Notes under the pieces: generated by a model
What the model saw: only the letters and a program-made list of their open reading frames with translations
What the model was told of the DNA's origin: nothing
Database searches by the model: none
Source: Chloroflexi bacterium HGW-Chloroflexi-2
GTDB taxonomy: Bacteria > Chloroflexota > Anaerolineae > Anaerolineales > Anaerolineaceae
Direction: 5' to 3'
Assembly: GCA_002840735.1 (NCBI GenBank)
Contig: PHBY01000013.1
Coordinates: forward strand, 46,591-110,590
DNA length: 64,000 nt
Shown here: positions 25,422-34,559 of the stretch, one piece after another
Position numbering within the stretch: the first letter of the stretch is position 1
Layout of the letters: the number at the start of each line of letters is the position of its first letter
Program-made: the position numbers and the translations under genes

Positions 25422-25950
25422 ACGAGCCAATTTACCATTCCCCCATCAACGCAATATACACCTGCGACATTCGTGAACACCGTGCCATTTCCCATCGCGT
25501 TCCAACTTGTGGATGACATGCAACCCGCAAAGTCCGTCAACACTACCCCGATCAGGATAAAATTCACATTGACATGGGATATAATCAAAGGTATGATAGC
25601 AACCTTTGGAGAATTAAATACAAAATAGATGAATAATAACCTTTTCGTTTTGAAATTTTTGCTTAATTGGCACTGCCAGACACTACAATTTTGTCCTGGC
25701 ACTATTCAAGCACACAAGAGCAAACAGCCAAAACGGAATCATTTCGGGGGAAATATACCCATAGAATCGTCGCGATCCATTGCCTGGAAGCATTTTTCCG
25801 GGATTTATCCACCGCCTGCTGCTCATTAATCAAATAACAGAAAGTCTAACTATTTAAACAATTTAAGAATAGTTGGCCTTTTCTGCAGGCATTTATTTAA
25901 TTTTTTTATTTTTATTTGTTTATATTGATTTTTCAAGGAATTAAATTATT
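25422..25950. other. Long intergenic region before the second KimA-like gene
   Basis: 529 bases without a supported gene. A 78-codon frame on the plus strand and one on the minus strand overlap here, but neither has a Shine-Dalgarno or recognisable motifs. A hairpin CCTGGAA-GCATTT-TTCCGGG lies at about 25788-25807. The last 80 bases are extremely T-rich. A cis-acting leader for the downstream permease is possible; I see no match to the known c-di-AMP riboswitch core. Confidence 0.4.
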
Positions 25951-28050
25951 ATGGGTTTTTCAACAATTAAACGTATTCTCATTGGAGCACCATTCCCCAC
26001 CAGCCATGATACACATGAACGTCTTGATAAAAAACGTGGTTTAGCCATTTTTGCTTCTGACCCGATCAGTAGTAATGCCTATGCCACAGAAGCCATCATG
26101 CATGTTTTGGTGGTATTAGGCAGCGGCGCACTTGCCATGACCATGCAAATCGGTTTGGCTGTCGCAATGCTGGTTCTACTTGTCATCTTCAGTTATGTCC
26201 AAACGATTATGCATTACCCTGAAGGTGGCGGATCTTACATGGTTTCCAAGGATAACCTGGGGAAAGTACCTTCACTGGTAGCTGCAGCAGCATTGCTGGT
26301 CGATTATACCCTGACCGCATCCGTATCTATTTCCGCTGGTGTTCGTGCGGTTACCTCTGCATTTCCCGAATTATTTGATTTTCGTGTTTACATTGCACTG
26401 GTAGTTTTGATCCTGATTACCTGGATCAACTTACGCGGTGTACGCGAGAGTGGCACTATTTTTGCGATCCCTGCGTATGCCTTTGTGGCTGGTGTTCTGG
26501 CAGTCATTCTGGTTGGATTGGCACGCTATTTTGGGCTCTTTGGGATGACACCCATGGAAATCACTCCCCATATTGTTGAAGCACAGGTAGAATCTTCGGG
26601 TTTTCTGTTTATTTGGCTTATTTTGCGGGCATTTGCCGGGGGATGTACTGCATTGACGGGTATTGAAGCCATCAGTGATGGCGTCAAAGCTTTCAAACCA
26701 CCAGAATCAAAGAACGCAGCCATCACAATGGTTGCCATGGGTATTATTGCCATGACGCTTTTTATTGGCATCACTTTCCTGGCTACCCACCTTCTTCTGG
26801 TTCCCGAAGAAGCCGAAAGTATTCTTTCTCAGCTCACGCGCCGTGCTACCGGCACTGGTTTTCTCTATTTTTGGGTGCAATTCTTTACCGCTGCCATTCT
26901 GTTCCTGGCCGCCAACACCGGCTTTCAGGATTTTCCACGCCTTTCATTTTTCCTGGCACGCGATAATTTCCTGCCCCGCTGGCTGATGATCCGGGGGGAC
27001 CGCCTGGTGTATAGTGCTGGCATCGTGACCCTCTCATTGTTGGCTGCCATTGTCATTCTCATCTTCCAGGCAAATGAAATTGCCATGTTGCCACTGTATG
27101 CATTGGGTGTGATGTTGGGTTTCAGCCTATCGCAGGCCGGTATGTTCCGTTTGATGGGAAGAATCGGGAAACTGAAACCCGGTCAGGTTTTGCATACCAA
27201 AGTTACCAAAGTTCATTATGAAAAAGGCAGCAGTTGGAAAAGAGCTGTGAATGCATTGGGAGCCACCGTTACTTCACTCGTCTTTATTATTCTTCTGGTC
27301 ACAAAATTTATTGAAGGTGCCTGGATCGTCGCGGTCATTATTCCACTTGTGATCCTCTTATTTTTCTCCATTAACAAACATTACGAAAATGTAGCACACG
27401 CACTCACGACCCAGGGCATGGCATTGAAACAGAGTTACGGTGTTGCGGACGTTGTCATTGTCCCGGTCGCAGATGTCCATCGTGGCACTTTACTGGCCAT
27501 GCAATACGCTGCACGTCTCTCAAAAGACGTACGTGTACTTACTGTCTTTACCGATGAAAAAAGTAAAAATCGTTTTGAAAAACGCTGGAAACGCTTCAAT
27601 GAGATCACTGATGGTATGCAATTAATCAAAATTGAATATGATTATCGAGATATTCTCAACCCGATCATTAATTATATTAAGAATGTCAACGACCATGAAT
27701 TCAAAGATCAATTGACAACTGTTGTGGTTCCAGAGTTCATTCCGGAAAGCAAATGGGCTTCCTGGTTACATAATCAAACAGCTTCCCGATTACGTAACCT
27801 TCTGAGAGATGATAAAGACATAGTCTTGATTGAAGTTCCATTCCATGTCGATGATCGTCCCGGCCACCAATATGAAGAAGAATTAATCCATGATGAAGAT
27901 GATTTAAATGGAGAAGAAGTGATTGAAACACTTATCATGGTCGGTGGTGATGATCAGGACAACTCTAAAGAGAAAACAGATACCAAAGCACATGAGCCAA
28001 AGGATGATTTTTCGTCCTCTGATGAATACATTGACGATCTGAAAGATTAG
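25951..28050 (+). CDS. APC-superfamily permease, KimA-like potassium importer candidate (second copy)
   Basis: 699 residues, paralogous to the permease at 22045. The same motif series is present: ASDPISSNAYATEAIM, HYPEGGGSYMVSKDN, DYTLTASVSISAG, GCTALTGIEAISDG and ADVVIVPVADVHRGTLLAM. It differs by a shorter N-terminus and a strongly acidic 70-residue C-terminal tail (many D/E, S, K). About 12 helices are predicted. It stands alone behind a 600-base gap, so it probably has its own promoter and is a differently regulated potassium transporter. A bidirectional terminator lies just after the stop. Confidence 0.85.
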   Translation: MGFSTIKRILIGAPFPTSHDTHERLDKKRGLAIFASDPISSNAYATEAIMHVLVVLGSGALAMTMQIGLAVAMLVLLVIFSYVQTIMHYPEGGGSYMVSKDNLGKVPSLVAAAALLVDYTLTASVSISAGVRAVTSAFPELFDFRVYIALVVLILITWINLRGVRESGTIFAIPAYAFVAGVLAVILVGLARYFGLFGMTPMEITPHIVEAQVESSGFLFIWLILRAFAGGCTALTGIEAISDGVKAFKPPESKNAAITMVAMGIIAMTLFIGITFLATHLLLVPEEAESILSQLTRRATGTGFLYFWVQFFTAAILFLAANTGFQDFPRLSFFLARDNFLPRWLMIRGDRLVYSAGIVTLSLLAAIVILIFQANEIAMLPLYALGVMLGFSLSQAGMFRLMGRIGKLKPGQVLHTKVTKVHYEKGSSWKRAVNALGATVTSLVFIILLVTKFIEGAWIVAVIIPLVILLFFSINKHYENVAHALTTQGMALKQSYGVADVVIVPVADVHRGTLLAMQYAARLSKDVRVLTVFTDEKSKNRFEKRWKRFNEITDGMQLIKIEYDYRDILNPIINYIKNVNDHEFKDQLTTVVVPEFIPESKWASWLHNQTASRLRNLLRDDKDIVLIEVPFHVDDRPGHQYEEELIHDEDDLNGEEVIETLIMVGGDDQDNSKEKTDTKAHEPKDDFSSSDEYIDDLKD

Positions 28051-28061
28051 GTTATTTCAGA

Positions 28062-28754
28062 TTAGCGTAAATGCGGAGGTAGTGTCAGGAAGCCAGTCTT
28101 GCCACTACCTTTTTCATTAACGCTAAATGGGAACTTTCGCACAATGAATTCACAGGCTTTATCACCGGTTGCTGAACATGCCAGCTCCTGTACCGGATAT
28201 TCATCGCGTCCAAATAGATAATGCAAACCACCACGGATCATGCCCACTGTATAAAAACAGACCGGTGATGATTTTCCATGCACACCCCAACAGGCAACAC
28301 ATTGCTGAATGGTCAGGTGATAATGACTGGAACTTTCCTCGATTTTTATTTTTTGATCACTGCTTGCTTGCAATAAATGACTGATTGTTTCCAGGCTGAC
28401 TCGTAATCGCAGCGTGCTCTCTGTATTTTTATGCAGCCAGTGCAAGGTATCACGCACCACTTCTGTTCCCCCAAAACTGCTGGCAAAGCTGCGTTTCGCC
28501 GAAGAATACACCAGGGTTTTTAATGCTGTATTTCCAAAGATTTCCTCAACCTGTTGATTAATGTCGACCAGTGCTTCATAAGGAGCTGTTTTTTCGTGGC
28601 GGGTATTCACAATTTTTCGAACATGATCTATCCACCCAGAGCGTTTTAATATCATGATCACACTCTTCTCGCCTACAAGAGACACCAGCTCATTCAGGTA
28701 GGACAGGAGTATTTTGCCAGAGAAATACATATCACTGCCTGGCATTACGCTCAT
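28062..28754 (-). CDS. V4R (4-vinyl reductase) domain protein
   Basis: 230 residues if started at 28754, where AAAGGAAC precedes the ATG; an upstream ATG at 28796 has no such site. The C-terminal half carries the V4R pattern: QQCVACWGV, then PVCFYTVGMIRGGL and VQELACSATGDKACEFIV, with paired Cys positions expected in a small-molecule or metal sensing domain. V4R domains occur in BchJ, in phenol-sensing regulators and in trafficking proteins. No DNA-binding domain is present. It is convergent with the second permease. Ligand and role are unknown. Confidence 0.75.
   Translation of the reverse strand: MSVMPGSDMYFSGKILLSYLNELVSLVGEKSVIMILKRSGWIDHVRKIVNTRHEKTAPYEALVDINQQVEEIFGNTALKTLVYSSAKRSFASSFGGTEVVRDTLHWLHKNTESTLRLRVSLETISHLLQASSDQKIKIEESSSHYHLTIQQCVACWGVHGKSSPVCFYTVGMIRGGLHYLFGRDEYPVQELACSATGDKACEFIVRKFPFSVNEKGSGKTGFLTLPPHLR
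28077..28116. terminator. Terminator between convergent permease and V4R genes
   Basis: AGGTAGTG (28077-28084) and CACTACCT (28103-28110) with an 18-nt loop, followed by TTTTT on the plus strand. It serves the second KimA-like gene and lies inside the last codons of the V4R gene. Confidence 0.7.
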
Positions 28755-28987
28755 CTTGTTCCTTTGATAAATTGGGACTGAAATATTATTCTGCATACAT
28801 CTGTATCCACAAATTCTCTACTTAGATTATAGATTTTTTTCAGTCCAAAAGTCATCATTTCTCTTTACAACCTGAGAGAATCGAGAATTTCTGAATTAAC
28901 AATTCTGTAAGGTCCTTTCTACGCACTTATTGTACCAAATATAACCTGTTGAATGTGCTGAACACTTTCCTGAAAGCAAGAGCTCTT

Positions 28988-29239
28988 TTATGATATCTTG
29001 CAATATTGAAGCATTAATGAAACGGCTGTCAACAATATTTTATATACATCTTCAGGAAAAATATCACGGTGTTTACCCATTTTTGCATACTGCTTAATAA
29101 AACGAATGCGTATTTTTTGAGCAGCTTCCACAGCTTCGATGACAAAATCACTTAATCTGGTTGGCATCCCGATGCGATTGAAAAACACCTCGGTGGCACG
29201 GATGGCTTCCTCCACCAGGTCATGTTCGGGGGAGTTCAC
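28988..29239 (-). pseudogene. C-terminal fragment of a YqhD-type iron alcohol dehydrogenase
   Basis: 83 codons from a GTG at 29239 that overlaps the larC stop by 4 nt. The sequence EEAIRATEVFFNRIGMPTRL, then a spacer and MGKHRDIFPEDVYKIL, matches the last 80 or so residues of YqhD/butanol-dehydrogenase-like iron alcohol dehydrogenases, normally about 385 residues. The NAD(P)-binding and metal-ligand parts are missing. It is most likely a gene remnant left by a deletion. An alternative is a small protein recruited from this domain and translated by coupling to larC. Confidence 0.65.
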
Positions 29240-30426
29240 ACACCTTCGTTCCCTGTAGCAAGAATCACTTTTTGTATGACTTCACTCAGCGGAATCTGGT
29301 GTTCAAGGGCAATTCTGTGGCAATCTTCATATTCAGGGGCAAGTTGAATCACTTTTCCATCCTGCCATTTCCTTTTGACTCTGACATTTCCCCACTCCGT
29401 GTGAATATTCAGAAAATCACGTTCGGCTTCATAGCGTCGGATCGGATAAACCCGTACACCAAATGTCGTTGATTCCTGTAATAATAATTTTGCCAGTTGC
29501 GCTTCCTGTAAGCGATTGGCGACAATCGAAATCTTCGTTGCCGGGCGATTCTTCTTCATAAAGATTGGTTCGTAAGCGACATCTAATGCTCCAGCTGCGA
29601 AGCAACGTTCCATTAAATGCCCGTACCATTCAGGGTTCATATCATCAATGTTGGTTTCAATCACGATGTGTTCAATATTGTTACCTGACAAACTTTCGCC
29701 CATCATCACGCGCAGAATGTTCGGCCATGGGGTATCCTTTGAACCGGCACCACTCCCCTGCCTTCCCAATGTCATGGCAGGTTTTTCAAATTTTGCGAAG
29801 GCAGCCAGGAAAGCGGCACCTGTTGGGGTAATCAACTCCAACGTAGCTGAAAAAGGTCGCATTTGAGCTTTACACGCCTGTAAGAGAGCCATGGTCGCTG
29901 GTGCAGGTACCGGCATAGGTCCATGTTGTGTGTTGACTGTCCCTTCACTCCAGGGTATTGAGGAGGAATACACTTCATCGATCTGAAAATAATCCAAAGC
30001 AGTGCAAATACCCACTATATCGAGAAGCGAGTCGGTCGCACCCACCTCATGGAAATGCACTTCCTCCGGAGCAACACCATGGACATTCCCCTCAGCAATC
30101 GCCAGCAATTCAAAGATTTTCAGACTGTATTCTTGCACCCTGGGCATTAATTTACTGCGAGTCAATAGTTGACGAATATCAGACATTATTCGGTGAGGGT
30201 GATGAGAATGCTCATTTTCTGCATGTTCGAGTTCAATCTTAAAATACCCGGCTTGAATGGCGCCTTTCATCACCGGATGAAAAGAATAATGAAATGTTTC
30301 AGGTAAATCGAGTGATTCAAAAGCTGTTTTTAAAACATCGATGGGCAAGCCAGCATCCAGAAATGCCCCCAGAAGCATATCTCCACTGATCCCGGAATAA
30401 GCATCTACATATAATATCTTCGTCAT
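29236..30426 (-). CDS. larC: Nickel pincer cofactor nickel insertion protein LarC
   Basis: 396 residues, uninterrupted (in Lactiplantibacillus plantarum larC is split by a programmed frameshift). N-terminal motif ILYVDAYSGISGDMLLGAFL, the VHFHEVGATDSLLDIVG segment and the C-terminal NIDDMNPEWYGHLMERCFAAGA region identify LarC/DUF111. It inserts nickel into the dithio-pyridinium mononucleotide in a CTP-dependent step, finishing the cofactor used by lactate racemase and related enzymes. A His-rich stretch (about residues 71-80, HAENEHSHHPH) may hold nickel. Start overlaps the larE stop by 4 nt. Confidence 0.95.
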   Translation of the reverse strand: MTKILYVDAYSGISGDMLLGAFLDAGLPIDVLKTAFESLDLPETFHYSFHPVMKGAIQAGYFKIELEHAENEHSHHPHRIMSDIRQLLTRSKLMPRVQEYSLKIFELLAIAEGNVHGVAPEEVHFHEVGATDSLLDIVGICTALDYFQIDEVYSSSIPWSEGTVNTQHGPMPVPAPATMALLQACKAQMRPFSATLELITPTGAAFLAAFAKFEKPAMTLGRQGSGAGSKDTPWPNILRVMMGESLSGNNIEHIVIETNIDDMNPEWYGHLMERCFAAGALDVAYEPIFMKKNRPATKISIVANRLQEAQLAKLLLQESTTFGVRVYPIRRYEAERDFLNIHTEWGNVRVKRKWQDGKVIQLAPEYEDCHRIALEHQIPLSEVIQKVILATGNEGV

Positions 30427-31241
30427 ATCAATCCCTCATTCATACTACCGCTACGAAATCCCTGCAAATCCAGTGTAACATATAGGAATCCACAGTTTTT
30501 CACCGCTCCAATAATAATTTCTCTCTGGGCTATAACGCTATCAAATTCCTTCAGTGGCACTTCAATCCTGGCGACACTTTCGTGATATCGAACGCGTAAT
30601 TCTGTAAATCCGATTTTCCTGAGGATTTCTTCTGCGCAGGCAATCTGTTGTAAACGCTGGTGGTTGATTTCAATCCCATATGGGAATCGGCTCGCCAGAC
30701 AGGGTGTGGAAGGTTTATCCCAGACGGGAATTACCTGCCATTTTGCCAGTTGGCGTACCTCTGCTTTATTGATGCCTACTTCTGCTAAAGGACTCAAAAC
30801 GCCCAATTCAAGCAATGCCTGCCTGCCCGGCCGATAATCACTGAGATCATCCGCATTGGAGCCATCCACCAGTTGTGTGATTCCAGACAAATCTGCCTTT
30901 TCCTTGATGATCTTCAAGCGTTCCCTTTTACAAAAGTAACAGCGCCGGGGTGGATTGGAACGAATATCCTCGATTTCCAATTCATCCAGCGGGATCCTGA
31001 ACAGGTTAACACCCAGACTTTCTGCAATCTGCCTGGCATCCTCAACTCCCTGAGTTAATTCCATCGGGGATTCTATAGTGTAAGCAGTGACTTTTTTTGT
31101 CCCCAAAGCCTTAACAGCCGCGGCGCAAACCAGGGCACTATCCACTCCTCCGGACAATGCAACACCAATCCGATCATAGGCCTGCAGCCATTCAATCAGA
31201 CGCTTCCATTTAAATAGCGTAACTGAATCTGGATCATTCAT
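30423..31241 (-). CDS. larE: Pyridinium-3,5-bisthiocarboxylate mononucleotide synthase LarE (sulfur transferase)
   Basis: 272 residues. The PP-loop SGGVDS at 30-35 adenylates the substrate carboxylate. Three cysteines are notable: C101 and C104 (RRCYFCKRER) and C181 (STPCLASRFPYG). Sacrificial LarE enzymes use a single Cys at the last position; a three-Cys set is the pattern reported for [4Fe-4S]-cluster LarE, so this protein probably uses a cluster as sulfur carrier. Middle gene of larB-larE-larC with 4-nt overlaps on both sides. Confidence 0.93.
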   Translation of the reverse strand: MNDPDSVTLFKWKRLIEWLQAYDRIGVALSGGVDSALVCAAAVKALGTKKVTAYTIESPMELTQGVEDARQIAESLGVNLFRIPLDELEIEDIRSNPPRRCYFCKRERLKIIKEKADLSGITQLVDGSNADDLSDYRPGRQALLELGVLSPLAEVGINKAEVRQLAKWQVIPVWDKPSTPCLASRFPYGIEINHQRLQQIACAEEILRKIGFTELRVRYHESVARIEVPLKEFDSVIAQREIIIGAVKNCGFLYVTLDLQGFRSGSMNEGLI

Positions 31242-32005
31242 GCTGACCGGTACTTGTTTGATTGCCGGTTGATCAGAGCTGCCTGATAGCCTGCCCCAAA
31301 GCCATTGTCAATATTGACCACCGAGACACCGTTGGCGCAAGAATTGAGCATTGCCAGTAACGCAGCCAGACCATTGAAACTGGCTCCATAACCCACACTG
31401 GTTGGTACGGCTATCACTGGCGCGCTCACCAACCCGGCCACCACGCTCGGTAAAGCCCCTTCCATGCCTGCCACCACCACCAGCGCTCTGGCAGCATGCA
31501 ACAGGTCGATTTTGTCCAAAAGACGATGCAACCCTGCCACCCCCACATCGAAGAGTCGGGTTACGCTGGCTCCCATCATTTCTGCTGTGAGGGCAGCTTC
31601 CTCTGCTACAGGGATATCTGCTGTCCCGCCGGTTAACACCAGCACACAGCCTTTGCCTGGCTGGGGATTTGACTGCCAACTGAGCATATGCGAAGTGGGA
31701 TGATACTTTACCTGAGGGAAGGTTTCCACAATTTTAAGGGCTGAATGTTCGTCGATGCGGGTGATGAGCAGATCGCTCTCCTGCGATAATATCCTTTCCG
31801 AAATTTCCAGTAGCTGCTCTTCATTCTTACCTGCACCGAAAATCACCTCGGGGAACCCGCAACGTAGTTCCCGCTGTTGATCCAGGCGCACGGCATCCCC
31901 AATATTTTCATAGGGATAGTTTCTGAGAGACTGTAAAGCCTCTTCAATGGAAATATTTCCATTCTGGACTTTTTGCAGCAAATTAACCAGGGATTGTTGG
32001 TTCAT
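31238..32005 (-). CDS. larB: Pyridinium-3,5-biscarboxylate mononucleotide synthase LarB
   Basis: 255 residues. The C-terminal AIR-carboxylase-like domain is recognised by LTGGTADIPVAEEAALTAEM, VAGMEGALPSVVAGLV and PVIAVPTSVGYGASF. The N-terminal helical part (QNGNISIEEALQSL) is typical of LarB. The enzyme carboxylates and hydrolyses nicotinic acid adenine dinucleotide to start nickel pincer cofactor synthesis. First lar gene of the operon, 11 nt after the GT2 gene. No larA is present in the window, so the cofactor's user enzyme is elsewhere. Confidence 0.95.
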   Translation of the reverse strand: MNQQSLVNLLQKVQNGNISIEEALQSLRNYPYENIGDAVRLDQQRELRCGFPEVIFGAGKNEEQLLEISERILSQESDLLITRIDEHSALKIVETFPQVKYHPTSHMLSWQSNPQPGKGCVLVLTGGTADIPVAEEAALTAEMMGASVTRLFDVGVAGLHRLLDKIDLLHAARALVVVAGMEGALPSVVAGLVSAPVIAVPTSVGYGASFNGLAALLAMLNSCANGVSVVNIDNGFGAGYQAALINRQSNKYRSA

Positions 32006-32016
32006 AATTGGTTGTT

Positions 32017-32715
32017 TTAATCAGCAATCCAATAGCGGATAATACAATAGATCGCCTGAAAGCCATCCTTCCAGCCAATTTTCTTGCCTTCAGCGTAGGA
32101 TCTGCCAAAGTATGAGATTTGTGTTTCGAAAATCCGCCAGCCTCGCCGGGCAATTTTAGCAGTCACTTCCGGCTCAAAACCAAAACGGTTTGATTTCAGA
32201 GGGATCCCTTTTATCACCTCAGCCCGAAAGACTTTATACCCTGTTTCCATATCCGTTAAATTCAGATTGGTAGTGATATTGGATAACAGGGTCAGGAATT
32301 GATTGCCAGCAAAATGCCAGAAATACAACACACGGTGAGGCCCACCCAGGAAACGCGACCCAAACACCACATCCGCTTTGTCATCCAGAATCGGTTTTAA
32401 TAAGGTCGGATAGTCCCCCGGGTCATATTCCAGATCAGCATCCTGAATCAGGATAATATCACCACTGGCTTCCTGAAAACCACGGCGTAATGTGGCCCCC
32501 TTACCCATATTAACAGGTTGTTGATAGACCTTGATTTCGGGATGTTCGGCCGCCAGATCATGTAAAATCTCGACTGTGCGATCTTTGGAGCCATCATCTA
32601 CGGCGACAATCTCAATGGATACCTCTTCCAGCTTCACATCCAATACGCGTTGAATGGTCGTGGAAATATATTTTTCTTCGTTATAAACCGGTATGACAAC
32701 ACTGAGTTTTTTCAT
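32017..32715 (-). CDS. GT2 glycosyltransferase, dolichyl/polyprenyl-phosphate mannose synthase-like
   Basis: 232 residues with the GT-A fold: [12 protein letters not shown] at the start, DDGSKDRT for nucleotide binding, the metal-binding motif [11 protein letters not shown], and [11 protein letters not shown]. It lacks C-terminal membrane helices, like single-domain DPM1 proteins. It would charge a polyprenyl phosphate with a sugar for GT-C enzymes such as those at 44-49 kb. Lead gene of a likely transcript with larBEC (11-nt spacing), though a functional link to nickel cofactor synthesis is not obvious. Confidence 0.9.
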   Translation of the reverse strand: MKKLSVVIPVYNEEKYISTTIQRVLDVKLEEVSIEIVAVDDGSKDRTVEILHDLAAEHPEIKVYQQPVNMGKGATLRRGFQEASGDIILIQDADLEYDPGDYPTLLKPILDDKADVVFGSRFLGGPHRVLYFWHFAGNQFLTLLSNITTNLNLTDMETGYKVFRAEVIKGIPLKSNRFGFEPEVTAKIARRGWRIFETQISYFGRSYAEGKKIGWKDGFQAIYCIIRYWIAD

Positions 32716-32813
32716 GATCTCTCATTTCAAATTTTAATCAATTGTAGGAATTCTAGCGGTAGATATAGGTAATACCCGGCTAATTTTACTATGAATTTAC
32801 GAGAAATAATTAC

Positions 32814-32842
32814 TTTTCACTTAATTAAAACGGATATATAAT
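32814..32842 (+). promoter_or_regulatory. Possible promoter of the subtilase gene
   Basis: TTTTCA (32814-32819) and TATAAT (32837-32842) separated by 17 bp, about 80 bp before the ATG. The -10 is consensus; the -35 matches in four of six positions. Confidence 0.45.
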
Positions 32843-32924
32843 TCGAGCATATCGATTTATCGTTTTTCGCGTCTTAAGATAATAGAGACGAGTGATTTTC
32901 CATTTGTAAAGAAAGAGGATAATA

Positions 32925-34559
32925 ATGAAGTTAACTTTGTTCGTGCGAAGTATCATATTGATTATCGCTTTGCTTTTTGTTATGGGTTCTATTACTCCGG
33001 CATACAGTGAGCCGGAAGTGCGAGTCTTTGTGGAGTATCGTGTCGGTCAAAAGGCTGCTGTGCAAAATACACTGAAAAATGCCGGGGCAGCCGTCCATTA
33101 TCAATTTGATGAACTGAACTCATTTGTGGTCAGTTTGCCAGAAAGTGCCTTGAATGGCATTCGTCGCAATCCGAATGTGATCTCCATTGAAGAAGATCCG
33201 GTACGTGAGTTGGTACGCAATATGCCCTCCGAAGCGGTAGCTGTGTCCGCAGAATCCATTCTGCCGGAACAAGTTGTACCCTATGGCGTCGACATGGTGC
33301 AGGCACGTGATATCTGGGACGCCAATCGGGACGGCAAGATTGACAAAAAAGCCCCCACAGGCGCTGGCCGAACCGTCTGTATCATTGATACTGGTTTCTA
33401 TACAGAACATGAAGACTTTACGGGCGTCGATGTTCTGGGTGGTTATTCACAAACAAATGGCGATGATACATACCTATGGACACTCGATGGCTATGGTCAT
33501 GGAACACACGTAGCCGGTACGATCGTCGCGCAGAATAACGATTACGGTGTGGTAGGGGTCACTCCTGGAACTGCGTCCCTTTACATTGTTAAGATTTTCG
33601 GTGATGATGGCTTATGGGTTTCCAAAGCACATGCTTCTGATCTGATCAAAGCTGCCTATATTTGTGCAGATAACGGATCCAATATCATCAGCATGAGTCT
33701 TAGTGGTACCAATAAGAGTGGAAAAGAAGAGCGTGCCTTTAATGATCTTTATGCAAAAGGTATTCTTTCTGTTGCTGCAGCCAGCAATGATGGCGAACCA
33801 ACCTACCATTACCCTGCGTCATACAATTCAGTCATCTCGGTTGGTGCGTTGGATGAAAATATGGTAATTGCTGATTTTTCCAACTTCAATGACCAGGTAG
33901 AACTGGCAGCTCCAGGTGTGAATGTGCTCAGTACAGTGCCATTCCTTTCAACCGCCTCTGTTTCGGTTGATGGTGTTTCGTATGAAGCCTTAGGGATGGA
34001 ATTTGCCGCTACAGGTACTGTCACTGGCGATCTGGTAGATGGTGGTCTCTGCTTAGCTTCAGATCCAACAGCAGACTGGTCAGGTAAAGTCGTTTTATGT
34101 TCCCGCGGTTCAGTCTCTTTTCTTGAAAAAGTCACCAAAGTTATGAGCAATGGTGGAGCTGCTGCTGTTATTTATAATAATGCACCCGGTCTTTTCTCTG
34201 GGACTCTGGGAGAAGCAGGTGATTATATCCTGGCTGTCTCCATCAGCATGGAAGATGGATTGTACCTGGTTCAAAATGAGCTTGGATTTGAAGCTACCGT
34301 GGATAGTACCTTCGAATTTCCTGGAAGTGGTTACGAAGCCTGGAGTGGCACCTCCATGGCGACACCGCATGTCTCCGCTGTTGCTGCCTTAATCTGGAGC
34401 TGGAACCCCTCTCTGACCAATGTGCAGATTCGTGAAGCCATGTCTGCCACTGCCCTGGATCTGGGTGAACCTGGCCGCGATATATACTATGGATTTGGTC
34501 TGGTGCAAGCCAAAGATGCTTTGAAATACCTGGGTGGTGGAAAACCCGGGAAAAAATAA
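32925..34559 (+). CDS. Secreted subtilisin-like serine protease (S8) with inhibitor prodomain and PA domain
   Basis: 544 residues. Signal peptide about 1-27; I9-type prodomain about 32-92; protease from about 115. Catalytic residues appear as D155 (IIDTGF), H192 (GHGTHVAGT) and S477 (GTSMATPH), with N288 as oxyanion residue. About 130 residues (340-465) inserted before the Ser, with LCSRGSVSF and AAAVIYNNAPG, form a PA domain as in lactocepin/subtilase relatives. It degrades extracellular protein. AGAGGA lies before the ATG. No sorting signal or membrane anchor is seen at the C-terminus. Confidence 0.95.
   Translation: MKLTLFVRSIILIIALLFVMGSITPAYSEPEVRVFVEYRVGQKAAVQNTLKNAGAAVHYQFDELNSFVVSLPESALNGIRRNPNVISIEEDPVRELVRNMPSEAVAVSAESILPEQVVPYGVDMVQARDIWDANRDGKIDKKAPTGAGRTVCIIDTGFYTEHEDFTGVDVLGGYSQTNGDDTYLWTLDGYGHGTHVAGTIVAQNNDYGVVGVTPGTASLYIVKIFGDDGLWVSKAHASDLIKAAYICADNGSNIISMSLSGTNKSGKEERAFNDLYAKGILSVAAASNDGEPTYHYPASYNSVISVGALDENMVIADFSNFNDQVELAAPGVNVLSTVPFLSTASVSVDGVSYEALGMEFAATGTVTGDLVDGGLCLASDPTADWSGKVVLCSRGSVSFLEKVTKVMSNGGAAAVIYNNAPGLFSGTLGEAGDYILAVSISMEDGLYLVQNELGFEATVDSTFEFPGSGYEAWSGTSMATPHVSAVAALIWSWNPSLTNVQIREAMSATALDLGEPGRDIYYGFGLVQAKDALKYLGGGKPGKK

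Noticed and set aside
25178..25702. ORFs of 174 and 78 codons after the second RCK gene
   Set aside because: The minus-strand frame runs through the RCK coding region and the inverted repeat; neither shows a start signal or family motif.
25700..25950. c-di-AMP (ydaO-type) riboswitch before the second KimA-like gene
   Set aside because: Some G-rich and hairpin segments are present, but I could not find the conserved core elements; a covariance-model search would decide.
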